From NCBI GenBank assembly GCA_016928195.1, contig JAFGLF010000050.1, positions 1 through 54,451 on the forward strand: a DNA stretch of 54,451 bases, written 5' to 3'. Under the pieces are notes generated by a model, which was not told the DNA's origin, ran no database searches, and saw only the letters and a list, made by a program, of their open reading frames with translations. Shown here in pieces: positions 1-8,066 of this stretch (positions are counted from its first letter, which is position 1; the number at the start of each line of letters is the position of its first letter). The position numbers and the translations under genes are program-made. Source of the stretch: Elusimicrobiota bacterium (lineage in GTDB: Bacteria > Elusimicrobiota > UBA8919).

Positions 1-44
1 AAGGCACGGATTGGAGGATGGTCTACGGACTTAATAATAAATTA

Positions 45-76
45 GGCAAGTGTCGGATACCTATTGACACTATGCC
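45..76 (+). promoter_or_regulatory. Small hairpin ahead of the first gene
   Basis: GGCAAGTGTC (45-54) pairs with GACACTATGCC (66-76) with a small internal mismatch and an 11-base loop. It lies just before the TTGGAGGAT ribosome binding site of the first lipoprotein. Bases 1-44 could be the tail of an upstream gene, but no frame can be chosen. There is no U tract, so a terminator is not supported; it may be a leader structure or chance. Confidence 0.25.
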
Positions 77-91
77 TTCATTGGAGGATAT

Positions 92-559
92 ATGGGGAAC
101 AAAAGTTGTTTGCTATTTGCTACTTGTTGCTTACTACTTGCTGTCTTTGTTGGATGCGGTTCAAAAGCAGATAAAGGAACCGTTTCTAAAGATGGTGAAA
201 TTGATAGGGAATGGGTTGAGCAGGGAATTACTAAGCATTTTGTATTTGCCCGTGGGATAGGTGCAGCCGACCAGGGTCTTGAAAATAAGACACAGAAGAT
301 GGCTACTTCAAGAAATTCGGCAATTGTAAATGCTCAGTACAATATGCTTTCCGTTATTAAAGGTGTTAACTTGGAAGGTGGAATAACGGTTGAAAAGGCG
401 ATTGAAACCGATTCAGTACTTGCAACAAACATTAACGATGTCATTAAGGGTGCGCAGGTTGTAAGAAGCGAATGGACCTCAGATGATGGCTGTGTAGTCA
501 TTCTTCGTCTTTCCAAGAAAGTACTTAAAGACATGGGTCTGAAGATAGTTGAAGAGTAA
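92..559 (+). CDS. LPP20-like lipoprotein
   Basis: A 155-residue secreted lipoprotein. The N-terminus has a hydrophobic segment (about residues 5-20) ending in a lipobox-like VGC, so Cys-22 is the likely lipidation site. The mature part begins with a charged linker and then a small domain resembling the LPP20/FlgT-N type: a GIGAA motif near residue 55, an Ala/Asn-rich helix, and a C-terminal strand with VVILRLSKK. Such domains occur in envelope lipoproteins, often near flagellar or CsgG-type secretion genes. The start is ATG after GGAGGA at good spacing. The next gene is a second lipoprotein 54 bases downstream, so the two probably form a pair. The exact function is unknown. Confidence 0.75.
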   Translation: MGNKSCLLFATCCLLLAVFVGCGSKADKGTVSKDGEIDREWVEQGITKHFVFARGIGAADQGLENKTQKMATSRNSAIVNAQYNMLSVIKGVNLEGGITVEKAIETDSVLATNINDVIKGAQVVRSEWTSDDGCVVILRLSKKVLKDMGLKIVEE

Positions 560-613
560 AAAATCCATTAATTTTTTAATGTTTGTAGTTTGATATATAG
601 GAGAAATCTGCCT

Positions 614-1675
614 ATGAGGAAATATACATTTTTGCTATTTTACATTTTAAATTTTACATTCTACATTGCCTTTACGGGCTGTGCTTCAACGCAAAAAAAG
701 GCAGGTAAGTCCAATACGGAAATTGTTGAGGCAGAAGGCGTTGCTCCTATCATAAACAATGACATTACCGGAGCAAAAAAAACATCTCTTTCCGAAGCAA
801 TGAAAAATGCATTAGGGCTTGTCATTGGAGTTTATGTTTCACAGGAAGCATTGGTATCAAAAGCGATGCTGATTGAGGATAATATTACTTCCCAGACAGA
901 AGGCTATATTGAAAAATATGAAATTCTAAAAGAATGGCGGGAAGGAGAGTTTTATAAAACCAGAATAAGAGCTTGTGTTAGAAAAGAGGACCTTTCGGAA
1001 AAGTTAAAGGCATTAGAACTTGAACCGAAGAAACTTGGTAATCCCATTGTCGCGTTTTCAATTAAAGAGTTTATAGACGGTAACCCTGCAGACACGAATT
1101 ATGCTGCATCTGAACTGAAAAAGAAGTTTGTCGAAGCTGGGTTTGTCGTGGCGGAAACTGAAAAGAGCGATATTCGCATAGAAGGTAAATCTGACGCATC
1201 CTTCAATACCGATCAAGGATTAGGCGGGATGATATCATATCGCGCTACTGTTTCAGTAAAAGCCATTAAACCCGGTTCAAATGACGTTATAACCACTGCC
1301 GATCAAACCACCGGAGGTGTGGATGTTACAAAACCGGCTGCTGCAAAGACTGCAATTATGAACAGTGCGCAGAGAATCAGTGAAGATTTACCCTCGACAG
1401 TTCTAAAATTTTTAAAAGAACGTTCCGTTGTCAGATTGTCTGTGTCAAATATAGAAAATATGAATAAACTTAATGAATTTACCAGGTCGGTTCGTGCTCT
1501 TATAGAGGTTCGTGACTGCTGGGTAAGGAACTATTCGGATAATGTTGCTTCTTTGGACCTGGATTTAAAAAGAGGAACAGCTTCGGATATAGCAAAACGT
1601 TTGGAACAGAATAAAAATTTTAATATAGAAATTAAAAACCTCGGTGCGTATGATATCGAGGCAGAACTAAAATAA
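614..1675 (+). CDS. FlgT-like secreted lipoprotein
   Basis: A 353-residue protein. I start it at ATG 614, nine bases after AGGAGA; an upstream in-frame TTG at 590 is less likely. The signal peptide ends at a lipobox (TGC, Cys about 23 of this start). The mature N-terminus has EAEGVAPI, then a helix with LSEAMKNALGLVIGVYVS, the pattern of the flagellar assembly protein T N-terminal domain, in which short helical and strand segments act as an envelope scaffold. The C-terminal half holds two further alpha/beta repeats. No flagellar genes are in the window, so a flagellar role is not shown. A general outer-membrane assembly role with the preceding LPP20-like protein is an inference. Confidence 0.7.
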   Translation: MRKYTFLLFYILNFTFYIAFTGCASTQKKAGKSNTEIVEAEGVAPIINNDITGAKKTSLSEAMKNALGLVIGVYVSQEALVSKAMLIEDNITSQTEGYIEKYEILKEWREGEFYKTRIRACVRKEDLSEKLKALELEPKKLGNPIVAFSIKEFIDGNPADTNYAASELKKKFVEAGFVVAETEKSDIRIEGKSDASFNTDQGLGGMISYRATVSVKAIKPGSNDVITTADQTTGGVDVTKPAAAKTAIMNSAQRISEDLPSTVLKFLKERSVVRLSVSNIENMNKLNEFTRSVRALIEVRDCWVRNYSDNVASLDLDLKRGTASDIAKRLEQNKNFNIEIKNLGAYDIEAELK

Positions 1676-1677
1676 AT

Positions 1678-1803
1678 GCGATTCATACAGATGAAGTACA
1701 CAGATGTAAACAGATGAAGCTGTGGATTTAGACAGATAAAAGTCTGTATATATGCGCTTGAATCCGTTTGAATTCGCGTTTTTATCTGTTTAAATCGTTG
1801 TTG
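1678..1803. repeat. Intergenic repeat with 10-bp inverted repeat
   Basis: The gap before the tRNA genes contains repeated ACAGATG words (around 1687-1717) and a perfect inverted repeat, ACAGATAAAA at 1732-1741 against TTTTATCTGT at 1780-1789. Between them is TTGAATCCGTTTGAATTCGCG, which resembles the CGCGAAT-type repeats of other gaps. No gene is seen. Confidence 0.6.
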
Positions 1804-1806
1804 CTT

Positions 1807-1878
1807 GCCGGCGTAGCTCAGCGGTAGAGCAGCGGTTTTGTAAACCGCTGGCCGGAGGTTCGATCCCTCTCGCCGGCT
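1807..1878 (+). tRNA. tRNA-Thr (UGU)
   Basis: A complete cloverleaf: 7-bp acceptor stem GCCGGCG/CGCCGGC, D arm with AGCTCAGCGGTAGAGC, anticodon stem GCGGT/ACCGC around TTTGTAA (anticodon TGT), and T arm with GGTTCGATCC. The CCA end is not encoded; the base after the acceptor stem is T. The anticodon reads ACA, hence threonine. Confidence 0.95.
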
Positions 1879-1910
1879 TTATATATACATATAATTATTA
1901 TAAGTACTTT

Positions 1911-1983
1911 GGGCCCGTAGCTCAGCCGGTAGAGCACTTGACTTTTAATCAAGGTGTCGCGCGTTCGAATCGCGCCGGGCTCA
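1911..1983 (+). tRNA. tRNA-Lys (UUU)
   Basis: The acceptor stem GGGCCCG pairs with CGGGCTC including one G-U pair. The D arm contains AGCTCAGCCGGTAGAGC, the anticodon stem CTTGA/TCAAG encloses CTTTTAA (anticodon TTT), and the T arm is GCGCG/CGCGC around TTCGAAT. The discriminator base is A and no CCA is encoded. It lies 32 bases after tRNA-Thr, so the two may be co-transcribed. Confidence 0.95.
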
Positions 1984-2084
1984 TTTTTCTTTATATACGA
2001 ATAACGCGAATGGTAACTAATAGCACTAATAGTTCTGTTTTTTCGTGGAATTCGGATATTCATTCGTGTAATTCGGTATTTGCT
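1984..2084. repeat. CGCGAAT-family intergenic repeat
   Basis: The gap between tRNA-Lys and tilS has AACGCGAATGG and then TTCGTGGAATTCGG...ATTCGTGTAATTCGG, i.e. a degenerate unit and its inverse. It reads open in the tilS frame, which would wrongly extend that gene upstream into the tRNA. Confidence 0.6.
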
Positions 2085-3110
2085 ATGTTTCAGAAAATCA
2101 AACGATTTATAGATAAATATGAACTGATTAAAAAAAATGACCGCTTGCTTGTGGCTTTATCAGGCGGGCCTGACTCTGTTTTTTTACTAACTACTTTGGT
2201 AAGATTCAGAAATCTTTATAAAATCAAAATTTTTGCCTGCCATATTGACCATCAGTACAGAAAAAAGTCTTACAAAGATGCAGAGTTTGTTAAAGCCTTT
2301 TGTAAAAACCTTAAAATACCGGTTAAAGTTAAAAAAATTAAATTAGATAAGTTTACTGAAGAAAATGCTAGAAATTTAAGATATAAGATATTTAAAAAAT
2401 GTATGGTAGAATTCAAATGTAATAAAGTTGCAACCGGGCATACTATGGATGATAATGCGGAAACAGTCTTGATGTGGCTGGTCCGTGGTTGCGGATTAAA
2501 TGGGCTTAAAGGTATTCCCCCGAGAAGAACAGAGATTATAAGGCCTATTTTGAATGTTGCAAAAAAAGAAATCTTAAAATATCTTAGAAAAAATAATATA
2601 AAATATTGCGTGGATAGAACGAATTTTACAAGTAAATTTACTAGGAACAGGGTCCGTATGGAGATTATTCCGATATTGGAAAAACTGAACCCTAGGGCAA
2701 AACAGCATATATTTGAATTTTCCGAAAAAATAAGAAGGAACAGAGTAAAATCCCGTAGGGATATATACGGGGTTGACACATCGGATAAAAAATATTATAA
2801 TAAAAAATTAACTTATTCATTACCTAAAGAACGTATGGCCGTTTTTGATGCCGATAAACTGGATATAAGAAAATTGAAAATAAGACGATGGAAAACAGGC
2901 GATAAAATGGTTCCATTCGGAATGACAGGTTCAAAAAAGTTACAAGATATATTTACGGATGAGAAGGTTCCGGGAAATATTAGAGCAAAAATTCCCATTG
3001 TCACGGCGGCTGGAAAGATTATATGGGTTGCTGGTATAAAAAGATCAAACGATGCGCCGATTACCAATATTACTAAAGATATTCTTCAGATAGAGTTGCC
3101 AAATGAATGA
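2085..3110 (+). CDS. tilS: tRNA(Ile)-lysidine synthase TilS
   Basis: Ligates lysine to C34 of the CAU anticodon of tRNA-Ile2 using ATP, so that AUA is read as isoleucine; cytoplasmic and essential. The 341-residue protein begins MFQKIKRFI. The PP-loop ATP-binding motif SGGPDS is at residues 26-31, followed by an HIDHQYR motif and TGHTMDDNAETVLMWL typical of the family. The C-terminal part ends with a TilS C-terminal domain (RRWKTGDKM..., KLQDIFTDEKVP). I start at ATG 2085 because upstream in-frame sequence is intergenic repeat and tRNA. No clear ribosome binding site is visible. It overlaps hpt by 8 bases. The neighbours hpt and ftsH are its usual partners in many bacteria. Confidence 0.93.
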   Translation: MFQKIKRFIDKYELIKKNDRLLVALSGGPDSVFLLTTLVRFRNLYKIKIFACHIDHQYRKKSYKDAEFVKAFCKNLKIPVKVKKIKLDKFTEENARNLRYKIFKKCMVEFKCNKVATGHTMDDNAETVLMWLVRGCGLNGLKGIPPRRTEIIRPILNVAKKEILKYLRKNNIKYCVDRTNFTSKFTRNRVRMEIIPILEKLNPRAKQHIFEFSEKIRRNRVKSRRDIYGVDTSDKKYYNKKLTYSLPKERMAVFDADKLDIRKLKIRRWKTGDKMVPFGMTGSKKLQDIFTDEKVPGNIRAKIPIVTAAGKIIWVAGIKRSNDAPITNITKDILQIELPNE

Positions 3111-3660
3111 CGATATAGCAGAAATAATTTTTTCAGAGGAGCAAATACAAAAAAAAGTAAGAGAACTTGCAGGGAAAATATCGAATGATTATAGGAATAA
3201 ACAGTTAACAATTGTTTCAGTGCTTAAGGGGGGGATACCATTCCTTAGTGACCTGCTTAAACATATTGATATCCCGCTGAGTATTGATTTTATAGCTGCC
3301 GCATCATATAAAAATACTGAATCAAGCGGTATTGTGCGTTTTATTATGGATCTGCGGGAACCTGCTGAAAACAAAAATCTTCTTATTGTAGAGGATATAG
3401 TCGACACAGGCCGTACATTGGACTATATTTGTAAAAACTTAAAGACAAGAAAACCAAAATCACTTAAAATCTGTGCACTTCTCGATAAATCATCACGGCG
3501 TATTAAAAATATAAAAATTGATTATTTTGGTTTTGAAATCCCCGATAAATTTGTTGTCGGTTACGGAATGGATTATAACGAACTTTATAGAAATCTGCCA
3601 TATATAGGGATACTGAAATCCAAAGTTTTCCGGCAGAAAAAAGGAGTAAATTGTTCATGA
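3103..3660 (+). CDS. hpt: Hypoxanthine phosphoribosyltransferase
   Basis: Salvages hypoxanthine (and usually guanine) with PRPP to give IMP or GMP. The 185-residue length is normal. The PRPP-binding loop is LLIVEDIVDTGRTL (about residues 93-106), and VLKGGIPFLSDL near residue 39 is the pyrophosphate-binding loop. The DKFVVGYGMDY segment near the C-terminus is the purine-binding region of this family. ATG overlaps the end of tilS by 8 bases and the stop overlaps the ftsH start as ATGA, so tilS-hpt-ftsH is translationally coupled. Confidence 0.95.
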   Translation: MNDDIAEIIFSEEQIQKKVRELAGKISNDYRNKQLTIVSVLKGGIPFLSDLLKHIDIPLSIDFIAAASYKNTESSGIVRFIMDLREPAENKNLLIVEDIVDTGRTLDYICKNLKTRKPKSLKICALLDKSSRRIKNIKIDYFGFEIPDKFVVGYGMDYNELYRNLPYIGILKSKVFRQKKGVNCS

Positions 3661-5486
3661 AGAAAACAATGAATAAACAATCAAAAAGTTTAGCGTTATG
3701 GCTTTTCATAATAGTTGTTTTTGTTGCTATCTGGACTATGGCAGCCGAAAGAGCAAAAGAGGTTGACATAGGATACTCTGAGTTTAAACAGGCAGTTAAA
3801 GAAAAGAGAGTTTCGGACGTTGTTGTTTCTCAGGAATTGATTACCGGTGTAATTCAGAAGTCCGGCAACCAGTTGGGGTTTAAAACAATACCTGTTCCTG
3901 ATCCTAAACTTGTCGAAGAACTTGAAAATTATAATATAAAATATAAAGGCCGTCAGGGCCGCGGCTGGTTTGTGGAACTTATTTTAGCCGCTATACCCTG
4001 GCTTTTATTTTTAGGTTTATGGTATTTCCTGTTTTTCAGGGGTGCCTCAATGGGAGGTAAACAGATTTTTTCGTTTGGCCGTTCAAAAGCAAAACTTCAA
4101 ATTGATAGAAAGGATAAAATAACATTTGCTAACGTTGCCGGTGTTGAGGAATCTAAAGAAGAATTAAAGGAAATAATTCAGTTTCTTAAAGATCCGGCAA
4201 AATTCCAAAAATTAGGCGGTAAAATCCCAAAAGGCGTCCTGCTTGTAGGAGCTGCGGGTACAGGAAAAACACTTCTTGCAAAAGCTGTCGCAGGCGAAGC
4301 AGGGGTTCCGTTTTTCTCTTCCAGCGGTTCTGAATTTGTCGAAATGTTTGTCGGAGTAGGGGCTTCCCGCGTAAGGGATTTGTTTGAAATGGGCAAAAAG
4401 AGTGCGCCGTGTGTTTTGTTTATTGATGAAATTGATGCTGTGGGGCGGAACAGGGGGGCCGGCATGGGAGGAGGACACGACGAGAGAGAACAAACACTTA
4501 ACCAGCTTCTTGTTGAAATGGACGGATTTAATACAAAGGAAGGCGTAATTCTTCTTGCTGCAACCAACCGTCCTGATGTTCTTGATGCCGCACTTCTTCG
4601 TTCCGGACGATTTGACAGACATATTGTTGTCCCTGTTCCGGATATAAAAGGCCGTGAAGAAATTTTAAAGGTCCATGCAAAAAATATAAAACTTTCTGAA
4701 TCTGCAGATCTATCAATTATAGCAAAGAGAACCCCGGGTTTTGTCGGAGCCGATCTTGCAAATCTTATAAATGAGGCCGCGCTGCTTGCAGCCAGACGGA
4801 ACAAAGAATCCGTTGAAATGCCGGAACTTGAGGAATCCATTGACAGGGTAATGGCTGGACCGGAACGAAAATCCAGAAAAATTTCAGATAAAGAAAAAAA
4901 GATTATAGCATATCATGAATCAGGACATGCACTTGTTGCAAAACTTATACCAACCGCAGAACCCGTACATAAGATATCTATAATACCCCGGGGAATGGCA
5001 TTGGGGTATACTATCCAGTTACCCACAGAAGATAAGTATTTGACAACGAAAACAGAATTGATAACAGAGATTTCTGTTCTTTTGGGGGGTAGGGCTGCTG
5101 AAAAAATAATTTTTAATGATATTACAACTGGTGCTGAAAATGATTTGAAAAAAGCTACCAGCATAATTAGGAATATGGTATGTATATACGGTATGTCTGA
5201 GAAACTGGGCAATGTCTCACTTAGGAAAAGAGAAGATGAGGTATTTTTGGGGAGAGATATATTTGCTCAAGAAAAGCTGTATTCGGAAAAAACGGCTCAG
5301 GATATTGACGAAGAAATAAAAAAGATATTAGACGAGGCATTTAATAAATCGACAGAACTTATTAAGAATAACATAAATAAGCTGAATAATCTTGCCGACA
5401 AACTTATTGAAAAAGAAATTTTGGATGGTGATGAGCTTTCCAGGCTGCTTAATGGGGATAGTGGTAATGAACCCCGCCCTTCCTGA
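3657..5486 (+). CDS. ftsH: ATP-dependent zinc metalloprotease FtsH
   Basis: A membrane-anchored hexameric AAA protease that removes misfolded membrane proteins and selected regulators. From ATG 3657 (AAGGAG 10 bases upstream) it is 609 residues. Two transmembrane helices (about 12-30 and 105-127) flank a periplasmic domain. The AAA module has Walker A GAAGTGKT (198-205), Walker B VLFIDEID (253-260) and the second region of homology through RSGRFDR. The protease has HESGH at 420-424 and the third zinc ligand Asp-496 in TGAENDL. The Walker A loop is odd, with AA where FtsH usually has PP (GPPGTGKT); the catalytic Gly, Lys and Thr are intact. Confidence 0.97.
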   Translation: MKKTMNKQSKSLALWLFIIVVFVAIWTMAAERAKEVDIGYSEFKQAVKEKRVSDVVVSQELITGVIQKSGNQLGFKTIPVPDPKLVEELENYNIKYKGRQGRGWFVELILAAIPWLLFLGLWYFLFFRGASMGGKQIFSFGRSKAKLQIDRKDKITFANVAGVEESKEELKEIIQFLKDPAKFQKLGGKIPKGVLLVGAAGTGKTLLAKAVAGEAGVPFFSSSGSEFVEMFVGVGASRVRDLFEMGKKSAPCVLFIDEIDAVGRNRGAGMGGGHDEREQTLNQLLVEMDGFNTKEGVILLAATNRPDVLDAALLRSGRFDRHIVVPVPDIKGREEILKVHAKNIKLSESADLSIIAKRTPGFVGADLANLINEAALLAARRNKESVEMPELEESIDRVMAGPERKSRKISDKEKKIIAYHESGHALVAKLIPTAEPVHKISIIPRGMALGYTIQLPTEDKYLTTKTELITEISVLLGGRAAEKIIFNDITTGAENDLKKATSIIRNMVCIYGMSEKLGNVSLRKREDEVFLGRDIFAQEKLYSEKTAQDIDEEIKKILDEAFNKSTELIKNNINKLNNLADKLIEKEILDGDELSRLLNGDSGNEPRPS

Positions 5487-5568
5487 TATCAGAGAAGAGT
5501 GGGATTTAGACAGAACTATTGTTTGATTTAATAAATTTTAAGGTTATTTTATCAGGAGGAAGGACAGG

Positions 5569-6129
5569 GTGAACAAAAAACGAATTGAAAAATCTATAAA
5601 AGAAATTCTGATTGCCATAGGGGAAAATCCCGGCCGTGAAGGACTTAGGAAAACTCCCCAGCGTGTGGCCAGAATGTATGAAGAGATTCTTTCCGGTATG
5701 AAAAAGAATCCTGAGAATGAATTAACAGTTTATTATACCGATGAAAAGCATGAGGAAATAGTTCTTGTTAAGGATATAAGTTTCTATTCGCTCTGTGAAC
5801 ATCATCTACTTCCTTTTTTTGGCAAAGCACATATTGCCTATATTCCAAGAAAGGAGAAACTTTTGGGAATTTCCAAAATTGCACGGATTGTTGATATATA
5901 CTCAAAGCGGCTTCAGTTACAGGAACGCATTACAAAACAGCTTGCAGATACCATTATGAAGAAAATTTCGCCATACGGGGTCATAGTTGTTATCGAAGCC
6001 GAACACCTTTGTATGACAATGCGGGGTGTCAAAAAACCGGGTTCTAAAATAATATCATCTGCTATAAGGGGAATCTTTTCCAAGGATGCCAAGGCCCGTG
6101 AAGAAGCAATGGCATTAATAAAGGACTAA
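5569..6129 (+). CDS. folE: GTP cyclohydrolase I
   Basis: Converts GTP to 7,8-dihydroneopterin triphosphate, the first step of tetrahydrofolate synthesis. The 186-residue protein starts at GTG, eight bases after AGGAGGA. Zinc ligands are visible as Cys-76 and His-79 in [10 protein letters not shown] and Cys-148 in [10 protein letters not shown]. The substrate-loop region [20 protein letters not shown] and the active-site segment RGVKKPGS are intact. folP follows after a repeat-filled gap, so this is a partial folate cluster (no folB or folK seen). Confidence 0.96.
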   Translation: MNKKRIEKSIKEILIAIGENPGREGLRKTPQRVARMYEEILSGMKKNPENELTVYYTDEKHEEIVLVKDISFYSLCEHHLLPFFGKAHIAYIPRKEKLLGISKIARIVDIYSKRLQLQERITKQLADTIMKKISPYGVIVVIEAEHLCMTMRGVKKPGSKIISSAIRGIFSKDAKAREEAMALIKD

Positions 6130-6260
6130 TAAGAAAATATGGTGATATAGAAACCCGCCTGAACAGTCCGCCGGCTGGCGGAGTCGGGCAGGCATGGTGA
6201 TACGGATAAAGGTTTTTACATACCTACGTATCAACGTATCAACATTTTTTACATATACCA
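6130..6260. repeat. Intergenic repeat with GC-rich palindrome
   Basis: The gap between folE and folP has two parts. GGTGATA words (6141, 6196) recur later in inverse form as CGTATCAACGTATCAAC near 6225-6242, making an imperfect long hairpin. Between them is a GC-rich nested palindrome: CCGCC-GGCT-GGCGG inside outer arms GCCTG/CAGGC (about 6158-6193), strikingly G+C rich for this genome. No gene is seen. Confidence 0.6.
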
Positions 6261-7094
6261 ATGGCTAAAATTGTCGGTATTTTGAATATAACCCCGGATT
6301 CTTTTTCTGACGGCGGGAAATTTTTAGACATAAAGGATGCCTTACAACACGCAGAGAATCTTATATCTGAAGGTGCGGATATAATCGATGTCGGCGGTGA
6401 ATCATCAAGACCCGGAAGTATTTCGATATCAGAAGATGAGGAGATAAACAGGGTTATCCCTGTAATAAAGGCGATAAAGAAAAATTTTCCAAAAATCCCG
6501 GTTTCGATTGATACATATAAAAACAAGGTTGCAGAAAAAGCGATTGATGAAGGAGTTGAAATTGTAAATGACATTTATGGCCTGCGGTGGTCCACTGATG
6601 GTGGAAGCGGTAACGAAATGGCCGATCTTATAGCAGATAAAAAAGTATCGGTTATAATTATGCATATGTTAAAAAACCCGCAGTATATGCAGCAGAATCC
6701 GAAATATAAAAATGTGGTTTCAGAGGTTTATAACTTTTTTAAAGAGAGGGTAGCGTTTGCAAAGTCAAGAGGAATAAAAGAAAAAAAGATAATTCTGGAT
6801 CCCGGGATAGGTTTTGGAAAAACACTTGAACATAATCTTTTATTATTAAAAAATCTCTCTAAATTTAAAAAATTCGGACTTCCCATTATGGTTGGTCCTT
6901 CAAGAAAGTCGTTTATAGGCGGGTTACTTAATGTAGATATTGCAGAGCGGTTAGAAGGTACAATTGCCGCATCCATAAGTTCATTGTTAAATGGTGCGTA
7001 TTATTTAAGAGTTCATGATGTATTATCGGTCAAGAGAGCTATAACCGTTTTTGAAGCAATAAATCAGATAAAAGGAGCTTGCAAATGTTCGTAA
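6261..7094 (+). CDS. folP: Dihydropteroate synthase
   Basis: Condenses dihydropterin pyrophosphate with p-aminobenzoate to dihydropteroate. The 277-residue protein shows the family signatures IVGILNITPDSFSDGG at the N-terminus, DVGGESSRPGS (about residues 43-53), SIDTYK, IIMHM, DPGIGFGKT and GPSRKSFIG. Between NDIYGLR and NEMADL there is a short Gly/Ser-rich insert (WSTDGGSG, about 6588-6611) not usual at this point. The stop overlaps the start of cdaA by 10 bases, so the two are coupled. Confidence 0.95.
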   Translation: MAKIVGILNITPDSFSDGGKFLDIKDALQHAENLISEGADIIDVGGESSRPGSISISEDEEINRVIPVIKAIKKNFPKIPVSIDTYKNKVAEKAIDEGVEIVNDIYGLRWSTDGGSGNEMADLIADKKVSVIIMHMLKNPQYMQQNPKYKNVVSEVYNFFKERVAFAKSRGIKEKKIILDPGIGFGKTLEHNLLLLKNLSKFKKFGLPIMVGPSRKSFIGGLLNVDIAERLEGTIAASISSLLNGAYYLRVHDVLSVKRAITVFEAINQIKGACKCS

Positions 7095-7876
7095 AAATTC
7101 TGATAAATCTTCTTGATATTCTGGTTCTTACGTATATCCTTTACAGGCTTATAATGCTGATAAAAGGTACACGTGCCGTTCAGGTTCTGCTGGGCATAAT
7201 GGTTTTGGGGATTGTAACTGTAATTTCAATTTTGCTGAAACTAGAGACTACAACGTGGCTCCTTAAATATTTGTGGACGGCGGGTATTGTGATTCTTGTA
7301 ATTCTTTTTCAACCGGAAATTCGTTCCGGATTGGCACATCTCGGCAGCGGAAAATTCACCCATTTTTTTATGAAGGAAGAAATTACAGCTATTAAAGAAC
7401 TTGTTTCGGCTGTAAAAGAGTGTTCTTATAAAAAGATAGGTATGCTTATTGTGGTTGAACAGGAAACAGGTTTAAAAGATATTATAGAAAAAGGAGTAAG
7501 AATCAACGCTGAAATATCACACGAGCTTCTGGTTTCAATTTTTAATCCGCGTTCGCCTCTGCATGACGGTGCTGCGGTACTTGCCGGTTCAAAAATAATT
7601 GCCGCTTCCTGTATACTACCTTCAACCGAGAATCCGGCAATTTCAAAATTTTTGGGCATGAGACATCGGGCTGCTATAGGAATTACGGAAGTTTCTGATG
7701 CTTTTGTGATAACAGTGTCCGAAGAGACAGGTTTAGTATCGATTTCTCATAAGGGAAAATTTGAAAAAGATACCGATATAGCCGGTTTAGAAAAGTATCT
7801 TATGAACAAATTGAAGAAAACCGGCAAAAACTTTTCAAGAAGAAGGGTAAGCGATAATGTTAATAGACCGGCTTAA
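7085..7876 (+). CDS. cdaA: Membrane diadenylate cyclase CdaA
   Basis: Makes the second messenger c-di-AMP from two ATP. The start is ATG 7085, seven bases after AGGAG; it overlaps folP. The 263-residue protein has three membrane helices (within about 1-75) and a DAC domain with DGA at 161-163 and RHR at 193-195, the motifs for metal, ATP and phosphate binding. The basic C-terminal tail is short. In many bacteria the order is cdaA-cdaR-glmM, with CdaR and GlmM regulating cyclase activity. Here cdaR is reduced to a stub, so membrane-side control of the enzyme is probably lost or altered. Confidence 0.95.
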   Translation: MFVKILINLLDILVLTYILYRLIMLIKGTRAVQVLLGIMVLGIVTVISILLKLETTTWLLKYLWTAGIVILVILFQPEIRSGLAHLGSGKFTHFFMKEEITAIKELVSAVKECSYKKIGMLIVVEQETGLKDIIEKGVRINAEISHELLVSIFNPRSPLHDGAAVLAGSKIIAASCILPSTENPAISKFLGMRHRAAIGITEVSDAFVITVSEETGLVSISHKGKFEKDTDIAGLEKYLMNKLKKTGKNFSRRRVSDNVNRPA

Positions 7877-7955
7877 AAGGAATCTAGATATAAAGATTCT
7901 GGCATTAATTCTTGCAGTACTTTTGTGGATTGTTAAGCGGAAACTCGGCGGCTAA
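7857..7955 (+). pseudogene. cdaR: Truncated cdaR/YbbR stub (32 aa)
   Basis: ATG 7857 overlaps the end of cdaA by 20 bases and opens a 32-codon frame, MLIDRLKRNLDIKILALI..., ending in VKRKLGG. This is the usual N-terminus of CdaR (YbbR-domain protein): a short basic stretch, LDIKILALILAVLLW membrane helix, then a stop. CdaR normally continues with several extracellular YbbR domains. The position between cdaA and glmM is exactly that of cdaR. CGCGAAT repeats begin about ten bases after the stop, so loss of the rest may be linked to repeat-associated deletion. It could still be translated as an anchor peptide. Confidence 0.75.
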
Positions 7956-8066
7956 AGAGACCGCGAATAGACGCGAATAGATAGACGTAACGCGGATTCA
8001 CGCGAATGAGAGTTGTTATTCGCGATTATTTGCGTTAGATTAGCGACCATTCGCGTTAAAGTTATT
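7956..8066. repeat. CGCGAAT-family repeat, inverted halves
   Basis: The first half carries CGCGAATAGA, CGCGAATAGA and ACGCGAATGAG; the second half carries the inverse as TTATTCGCG, TTTGCGTTAG and CATTCGCGTTA. Together they form a long imperfect hairpin directly ahead of the glmM start. No promoter or other gene is seen. Confidence 0.7.

Noticed and set aside
18..260. 80-codon open frame overlapping the first lipoprotein
   Set aside because: It lies mostly inside the lipoprotein frame, has no domain, and its start lacks a proper ribosome binding site, whereas the lipoprotein has a signal peptide and lipobox.
1938..2084. Upstream extension of tilS
   Set aside because: The extra codons begin inside tRNA-Lys and run through an intergenic repeat; TilS homology starts at MFQKIKRF.
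4178..4840. Long minus-strand frames in ftsH and argJ
   Set aside because: They are complementary-strand shadows without start context or domain signals, within genes with strong homology on the + strand.
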